64,000 nucleotides of DNA, from contig NZ_JACRAW010000025.1 of the NCBI RefSeq assembly GCF_016213215.1, positions 1 to 64,000 of the forward strand. The letters are read 5' to 3'. The DNA is from Bradyrhizobium sp. (GTDB lineage: Bacteria; Pseudomonadota; Alphaproteobacteria; Rhizobiales; Xanthobacteraceae). The translations under genes were made by a program, and so were the position numbers. The notes beneath the pieces are model-generated. The model did not search any database and was not told where the DNA came from. It saw nothing but the letters and a program-made list of their open reading frames with translations. Positions 59,639-64,000 of the stretch are shown here, piece after piece (position 1 is the first letter of the stretch; every line of letters begins with the position of its first letter).

Positions 59639-61732
59639 TCAAGCGCTGGCGTTCGCCTTCCGGATCCAGACCTTGTTGTCGTGGAAGGCCGCGCCGCCGA
59701 TCGGCGCAACGGTATCAGCGCCGGTCAGCATGTTGATGCCGCGGCTCCCGATGTGATCCTTGTTCGGATGGATCGACTCAGCAATCACGACACCGCGGCG
59801 CACGCCGTCGAACAAATTGGCGAGCAGCGTCGTCTCGCCGCGGCCGTTGCCGAGCGTAACCGCATCGCCCTCTTTGATGCCGAGCGTTGCCGCATCCAAG
59901 GGATGGATCATCACACTCGCCTTGCCCTCGCGGGCCTGTGACGACGGCGTCTCGTTGAAGGTCGTGTTCAGGAAGCTGCGCGACGGGCTGGTCGCCAGCC
60001 GGAACGGATGAGCCTCATCCGCGTGCTCGATGACGTCCCAGTGGTCCGGCAGCGAAGGCATCTTTGTGAGTTCGCCCATCGGCAGGCCGAACGGCGGATG
60101 GGCCCAGTCGGCCTTGAAATGGAACTTCTTGTCGGAATGGGCAAAGCCGTCGAGATAATGCGAGGTGCGGAAGTCCGGCTGCAGGTCGCGCCAAACGTCG
60201 GCTTCAAGTGCCTCAATGTCGCCGTGGCCGCTCAGCTTGAGCGTCGCGTCGATCAATTCGCGCGCCGACATCTCAAATCCCCAATGGACCGCTCCAACGC
60301 GGCGCGCCAGAGCCTGAAGCACCTCATGGTTGGAGCGGCATTCGCCCGGCGGATCGATCAACTTCGCGCCGACCGAGATGTACTGATGGCCGCCGCCGTA
60401 ATAGACGTCGTCGTGCTCCATGAACATGGTCGCCGGCAGAACGATATCAGCCATCTGCGCGGTCTCGGTCGTGAACTGCTCATGCACGGCAACGAACAGA
60501 TCCTCGCGGGCAAAACCCTTGCGCACCAGCGCCTGTTCGGGAGCGACCGACATCGGATTGGTGTTCTGGATCAGCATGGCCTTGACCGGCCCCTTGCGCT
60601 GTAGCGCTTCGGCATCGCCGGTCAGGATGCGGCCGATCTTGGACTGGTCGAGCGTCCGCGTCGAAAGATCGATCGCGTCATGGCCTTCGATGATCGATTC
60701 GTTGAAATGCCACAGCGCGTAATTGTTGAAGAATGCGCCACCGCCCTCATATTGCCAGGCCCCGGTCACCGCCGGAATGCACGCTGCCGCATGCATCTGC
60801 GCGGCGCCGTTGCGGCTCCGGGTGAAGCCGTAGCCAAGCCGGAAGAAGGTGCGCTTGGTCTCGCCGACCGCGCCGGCGAACGCCTCGATCTCGGCGGCCG
60901 GCAAGCCGCAGATGGCCGACGCCCATTCCGGCGTGCGGCTCTTCAGGTGCGCCTCAAGTTCACCGGGGCAATCAGTGTAGCGTTCCAGATAGGCGCGATC
61001 GGCGTACCCGTCGCGGAACAGCGCGTGCATGACGCCGCAGGCAAACGCACCATCGGTGCCGGGGCGCAGGATGATCTTGATGTCAGCCTGCTTCATGGTC
61101 TCATTGTCGTAGATGTCGACCGCGGCGATCCTGGCGCCCCGCTCCTTGCGGGCGCGGGAGGCGTGCGTCATCACGTTGACCTGGGTGTTCACCGGATTGG
61201 TGCCCCAGATCACGACAAGATCAGAAACTGCCATTTCGCGAGGATCGACGCCGGCGATCTTGCCGGTCCCGACCGCAAACCCGACCCGCGCGACATTGGC
61301 GCAGATGGTGGAATAAAATCGCGAATACTTCTTCGCGTGCGTGAGGCGGTTGAGGCCGTCACGCATCACAAGGCCCATGGTTCCGGCATAGTAATAGGGC
61401 CAGACAGACTCCGCCCCGAACTCGCGTTCCGCTGCGTTGAAGCGGTGGGCAATTTCGTCGAGCGCCTCGTCCCAGGAGATGCGCGCAAACTGCCCCGAAC
61501 CTTTCGGCCCGGTCCGACGCAGCGGATGAATCACCCGCTCGGGATGATGGATGCGCTCCGCATAGCGGGCGACCTTGGCGCAGACAACGCCGGCCGTATA
61601 GGTCTGCCGCTTCGAGCCGCGAACCCGGCCGATGGTCTGGCGTCCGATGACCTCGACGTCGAGTGCACAGGCCGATGGGCAATCGTGCGGACAGGTCGAG
61701 TGGCGGATCTCGATTTTGGCTTGCTGGTTCAT
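59639..61732 (-). CDS. Molybdopterin-dependent oxidoreductase (anaerobic dehydrogenase family)
   Basis: The 697-residue protein belongs to the DMSO-reductase superfamily. The N-terminus has a [4Fe-4S] site CPHDCPSACAL near residue 14 and VCAKVARYAERIHHPERVIHPLRRTGPKGSGQF near 49. VVIWGTNPVNTQVNVMTHASRARKERGARIAAVDIYDN near 171, MLIQNTNPMSVAPEQ near 386, and QMADIVLPATMFMEHDDVYYGGGHQYI near 433 are family marks, followed by a C-terminal molydopterin-binding domain with EGDAVTLGNGRGE near 633. No twin-arginine signal is seen, so it is likely cytoplasmic. No partner Fe-S or membrane subunit is adjacent. The substrate is unknown; formate-, thiosulfate- or aromatic-type reactions cannot be told apart here. 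Confidence 0.86.
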   Translation of the reverse strand: MNQQAKIEIRHSTCPHDCPSACALDVEVIGRQTIGRVRGSKRQTYTAGVVCAKVARYAERIHHPERVIHPLRRTGPKGSGQFARISWDEALDEIAHRFNAAEREFGAESVWPYYYAGTMGLVMRDGLNRLTHAKKYSRFYSTICANVARVGFAVGTGKIAGVDPREMAVSDLVVIWGTNPVNTQVNVMTHASRARKERGARIAAVDIYDNETMKQADIKIILRPGTDGAFACGVMHALFRDGYADRAYLERYTDCPGELEAHLKSRTPEWASAICGLPAAEIEAFAGAVGETKRTFFRLGYGFTRSRNGAAQMHAAACIPAVTGAWQYEGGGAFFNNYALWHFNESIIEGHDAIDLSTRTLDQSKIGRILTGDAEALQRKGPVKAMLIQNTNPMSVAPEQALVRKGFAREDLFVAVHEQFTTETAQMADIVLPATMFMEHDDVYYGGGHQYISVGAKLIDPPGECRSNHEVLQALARRVGAVHWGFEMSARELIDATLKLSGHGDIEALEADVWRDLQPDFRTSHYLDGFAHSDKKFHFKADWAHPPFGLPMGELTKMPSLPDHWDVIEHADEAHPFRLATSPSRSFLNTTFNETPSSQAREGKASVMIHPLDAATLGIKEGDAVTLGNGRGETTLLANLFDGVRRGVVIAESIHPNKDHIGSRGINMLTGADTVAPIGGAAFHDNKVWIRKANASA

Positions 61733-62063
61733 GCCAAGATAAGTAACACCAAAATACCGGCTTGCCGAAGGGCATTTATCCGGTAATGCTCATGTGAATT
61801 CGGCTTGGGACCTGTGGAGCGCAAACTGTTCCGGAATTTGCCGCGGGTCTGGAACACCAACCAAATCGGCTGGACCGATGCAGCGGCATCGTATCCGCTC
61901 GCCGGCCTTTTCTTGCGGTGGCGGCTACCGGACCATAGCTCCCGACTATTCGGCAGGAGCACTGGCGTAATAGCGTAGCCTCATGCCTGGTACAGGCTTG
62001 ACGGGCTCTCGACGGTTCAGAAAGTTCGGCGACAAACTGAAGACAACAATGATGAGGAGCCCC
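61733..62063. promoter_or_regulatory. Divergent intergenic region
   Basis: About 330 bases separate the leftward molybdopterin enzyme from the rightward cyclase gene. No gene is supported; both promoters should be here. I looked for an Fnr-type TTGAT-N4-ATCAA site because of the Crp/Fnr gene nearby and did not see a good match. Confidence 0.45.
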
Positions 62064-62846
62064 ATGGCGCGCAGGCTGATCGACATTTCCGTGCCGCTGC
62101 AAAACGACGTGCAGGCCGATCCGCCAGGCAATCACCCGACCATCCAGTATGTCGATCACCAGCAGGGGCTGCCGCGCATGCTGCAGTTCTTCGACGGCCT
62201 AAAGGCCGATGATCTGCCCGAGGGGCAAGGCTGGGCGGTCGAGCAGGTGTCGCTTTCCACACACAACGGCACGCATCTGGACGCACCCTGGCACTTTCAC
62301 CCGACCATGAACCGCGGCGAACGCGCTTGGACGATCGACGAAGTGCCGCTCGAGTGGTGCATGCAGCCGGGAGTCAAACTCGACTTCCGCCATTTGCCGG
62401 ATGGGTACGTGGCGACCGCGGGAGACGTGAAAGACGAGCTCACGCGTATCGGACACACGCTTTCGCCGCTCGAAATCGTCGTGGTCAACACCAGTGCCGG
62501 CGCCAAATACGGCGGACCCGACTACGTCAATTCCGGCTGCGGCATGGGCTATGAAGCGACCATGTATCTGCTCGAACGCGGCGTGCGACTGACTGGCACC
62601 GACGGCTGGAGTTGGGACGCGCCGTTTGTCTATACGGCAAAAAGATATGCGGACACCAGAGATGCGAGTCTAATCTGGGAGGGCCACAAGGCGGGCCGTC
62701 ACATCGGATATTGTCATCTCGAGAAGCTGCACAACCTCGAGCAGCTGCCCTCAGTTGGATTCACCGTGTGTTGTTTTCCGGTCAAGATCGAACGTGCCTC
62801 GGCTGGCTGGACGCGCGCCGTCGCCATCCTCGATAGCTTGCGATGA
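62064..62846 (+). CDS. Cyclase/kynurenine-formamidase-like metal hydrolase
   Basis: The 260-residue protein has LIDISVPLQNDVQADPPGNHPTIQYVDH at the start and the metal-site motif STHNGTHLDAPWHFHPTMNRG near residue 70. Later come VDVVVNTSAG-like VVVNTSAGAKYGG near 140 and LTGTDGWSWDAPF near 180. The HxGTHxDxPxHF pattern is diagnostic of the cyclase family (PF04199), whose members hydrolyse amides or lactones, for example N-formylkynurenine. I use the ATG at 62064 after GAGGAG; an upstream ATG at 61983 would add a basic stretch unlike the family. The substrate is not known. Confidence 0.86.
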   Translation: MARRLIDISVPLQNDVQADPPGNHPTIQYVDHQQGLPRMLQFFDGLKADDLPEGQGWAVEQVSLSTHNGTHLDAPWHFHPTMNRGERAWTIDEVPLEWCMQPGVKLDFRHLPDGYVATAGDVKDELTRIGHTLSPLEIVVVNTSAGAKYGGPDYVNSGCGMGYEATMYLLERGVRLTGTDGWSWDAPFVYTAKRYADTRDASLIWEGHKAGRHIGYCHLEKLHNLEQLPSVGFTVCCFPVKIERASAGWTRAVAILDSLR

Positions 62847-63004
62847 GCTATCCACTTGAGTTGCGACGTCGTGAGGGAATTTGCAGAACAGTTTGCTTGC
62901 CGAGATCATCCGTATCGTTGCGATAATCTTTCGCTGGAATCCGACATCTGGGACGGCGACGCCTGGCGATTTGCCGCGAGTCCGGTGCCGGCCATCTCTA
63001 AAGA

Positions 63005-63754
63005 TTATTCGGTGTCCGCGCCACTTTCAGCCAGGTCGCGCAGCGATTCGGCGTTCAGGACGACAATGGCGCCGTGCTCGAGGCGAACCCAATTGCGCGC
63101 GGACCAGGCCCGCAACTGCTTGTTGATGCTTTCGCGCGTCATGCCGACCATCTCGCTAATCTCCTGCTGCGTGATCGCGATCGTCCCGCGGCCGGAGTCC
63201 AGCTTGTGTTTCTCGGTCAGGCCGAGCAGCGCGCTGGCGAGCCGGGCTGGCAGATTCTGAAGAATGACTTGCTCGACCTGCTGGCTGGTCCAGCGCAGTC
63301 GCGCACACAACAATTCGATGAATTTCATGGCCAGCGCCGGCTGGCTACGCACGAACGGAAGGAAATCCCGACGGTCGATAATGTAGACTTCACAGTTGGT
63401 GTTCGCCGTGGCATCCGCCGTCCGTGGCGCTCCGTCGAGGACGGCGATCTCCCCAAAGATCTCGCCGGGACCGATCAGATTGAGGATTGCGCTGCGGCCG
63501 TGGGGAGAGGAGGAAGAGATCTTCACCGTGCCCGAGATGACCGCAAAGAGACTGTTGCCGGGGTCTCCCTTGGCAGCGATCGTCGACCCACGCTTGAAGG
63601 TGGTGTGCTTGGCGTAGCGACAAAGCTGATCGAGCGCCTCGGGCTCAAGATCAGAGAAGATCGGGTGCTTGCGCAGTACCGACAATTTGCTGCCCGATGA
63701 ACGGGCACCTCCCGTCTTGTCCTGGGGCACGCCGCAATGCTCCTCAGACTGCAA
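63005..63754 (-). CDS. Crp/Fnr-family transcriptional regulator
   Basis: The 249-residue protein has a cyclic-nucleotide-type sensor domain: HPIFSDLEPEALDQLCRYAKHTTFKRGSTIAAKGDPGNSLFAVISGTVKI near 30-80 and GPGEIFGEIAVLDGAPRTADATANTNCEVYIIDR near 95-128, with the GE(I/L)A and PRTA motifs of CAP. It ends in a winged helix with TQQEISEMVGMTRESINKQLRAW near 197-220. The N-terminal Cys cluster of Fnr is absent, so it should not be an oxygen-sensing Fe-S type. No ATG is near; a TTG at 63754 follows AGGGAGGA, which makes it better than a TTG at 63796. It is likely to regulate nearby or distant catabolic genes, but no target site was found. Confidence 0.87.
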   Translation of the reverse strand: MQSEEHCGVPQDKTGGARSSGSKLSVLRKHPIFSDLEPEALDQLCRYAKHTTFKRGSTIAAKGDPGNSLFAVISGTVKISSSSPHGRSAILNLIGPGEIFGEIAVLDGAPRTADATANTNCEVYIIDRRDFLPFVRSQPALAMKFIELLCARLRWTSQQVEQVILQNLPARLASALLGLTEKHKLDSGRGTIAITQQEISEMVGMTRESINKQLRAWSARNWVRLEHGAIVVLNAESLRDLAESGADTE

Positions 63755-63886
63755 GGTATCTAGTTCCTCCCTAGTCAACAGCAGCGGGCTTTTCAACTGG
63801 AAAGGAGATTGACAATTTTAGACGGGCAAGGCGGGCGGCGTCTGCAAGCCCGCAGCCAAAGGCTGCGCCGTCACCGACAACGCGCC

Positions 63887-63967
63887 TCAAGATTGTACGT
63901 TGGGGAGCGCAAAGGCCACAACTCCCGTTACGACGGCAATGGTGACCAACAATGCATCAGCAGGCAT
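63887..63967 (-). CDS. Tiny membrane-peptide gene candidate, 26 aa
   Basis: An ATG at 63967 follows a strong ribosome-binding site (AAGGGAGGGG) and opens a 26-residue frame, MPADALLVTIAVVTGVVAFA and six more residues, ending TGA. It is one hydrophobic helix, as in other single-pass rhizobial peptides. A perfect seven-base hairpin (CGCAGCC-AAA-GGCTGCG, 63851-63867) lies just downstream of its stop and could end the message, though it has no T-run. The sequence may be a shortened version of a longer peptide; I cannot tell. Confidence 0.45.
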   Translation of the reverse strand: MPADALLVTIAVVTGVVAFALPNVQS

Positions 63968-64000
63968 GCGGCCCCTCCCTTGAAATTCAGGGCATCATCG

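Overview
The window looks like chromosome of an alphaproteobacterium of the Bradyrhizobium/Rhodopseudomonas group. It is GC-rich throughout, it uses GTG and TTG starts freely, and two intergenic copies (339-430 and 13194-13275) belong to a repeat that, from memory, is common between genes in Bradyrhizobium. The genus is an inference from style and gene content; no rRNA, tRNA or marker gene is present. No CRISPR array, insertion sequence, tRNA or phage gene was seen.

About 1.4-46.4 kb is one large surface-polysaccharide locus (O-antigen, capsule or both). After the tail of a phenylacetate-CoA-ligase-like gene and two small unknown genes, 1.5-9 kb carries a degenerate nucleotidyltransferase/HAD fusion, GDP-L-fucose synthase, a GT4 glycosyltransferase, a flippase-like membrane protein, a GT-C glycosyltransferase and a methyltransferase. 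A leftward operon at 9.1-12.7 kb (C-methyltransferase-like, cupin, perosamine-synthase-like aminotransferase, small methyltransferase) looks like a pathway for a branched or methylated 4-amino-deoxy sugar. Three transferases follow at 13.3-17.6 kb.

The central feature is a nonulosonic-acid pathway of legionaminic type in two blocks. The 18-28.4 kb block has a class III aminotransferase, a hexapeptide acyltransferase, HisF-like, HisH-like and WbpG/PseA-like amidotransferase proteins, an SDR, a CBS-domain nucleotidyltransferase (PtmE-like), NeuD, NeuB, NeuA and NeuC. The 34.4-36.6 kb block has LegC and LegB. Next to it, WbpE, WbpD and WbpB homologues (36.9-39.5 kb) would make a 2,3-diacetamido hexuronic acid. 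A polymerase candidate, a flippase and a capsule-type transferase lie at 29.9-34.4 kb. Two tandem paralogous membrane proteins, two transferases and a second flippase lie at 39.7-46.4 kb. An FkbM methyltransferase pseudogene sits at about 28.6-28.8 kb.

From 46.6 kb the content changes. There is a large M10-type metallopeptidase with RTX and duplicated CARDB repeats, then a small exported protein. Next come a tripartite tricarboxylate transporter (TctA/B/C), two enoyl-CoA-hydratase-family proteins, a serine/alanine-glyoxylate aminotransferase, a GlcD/GlcF-like FAD/Fe-S dehydrogenase with a GlcG-like partner, a molybdopterin oxidoreductase, a cyclase-family hydrolase and a Crp/Fnr regulator. 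This part looks like organic-acid catabolism around 2-hydroxyacids and glyoxylate.

Many genes within a block overlap by 1-4 bases, so the modules are probably translated as coupled operons.
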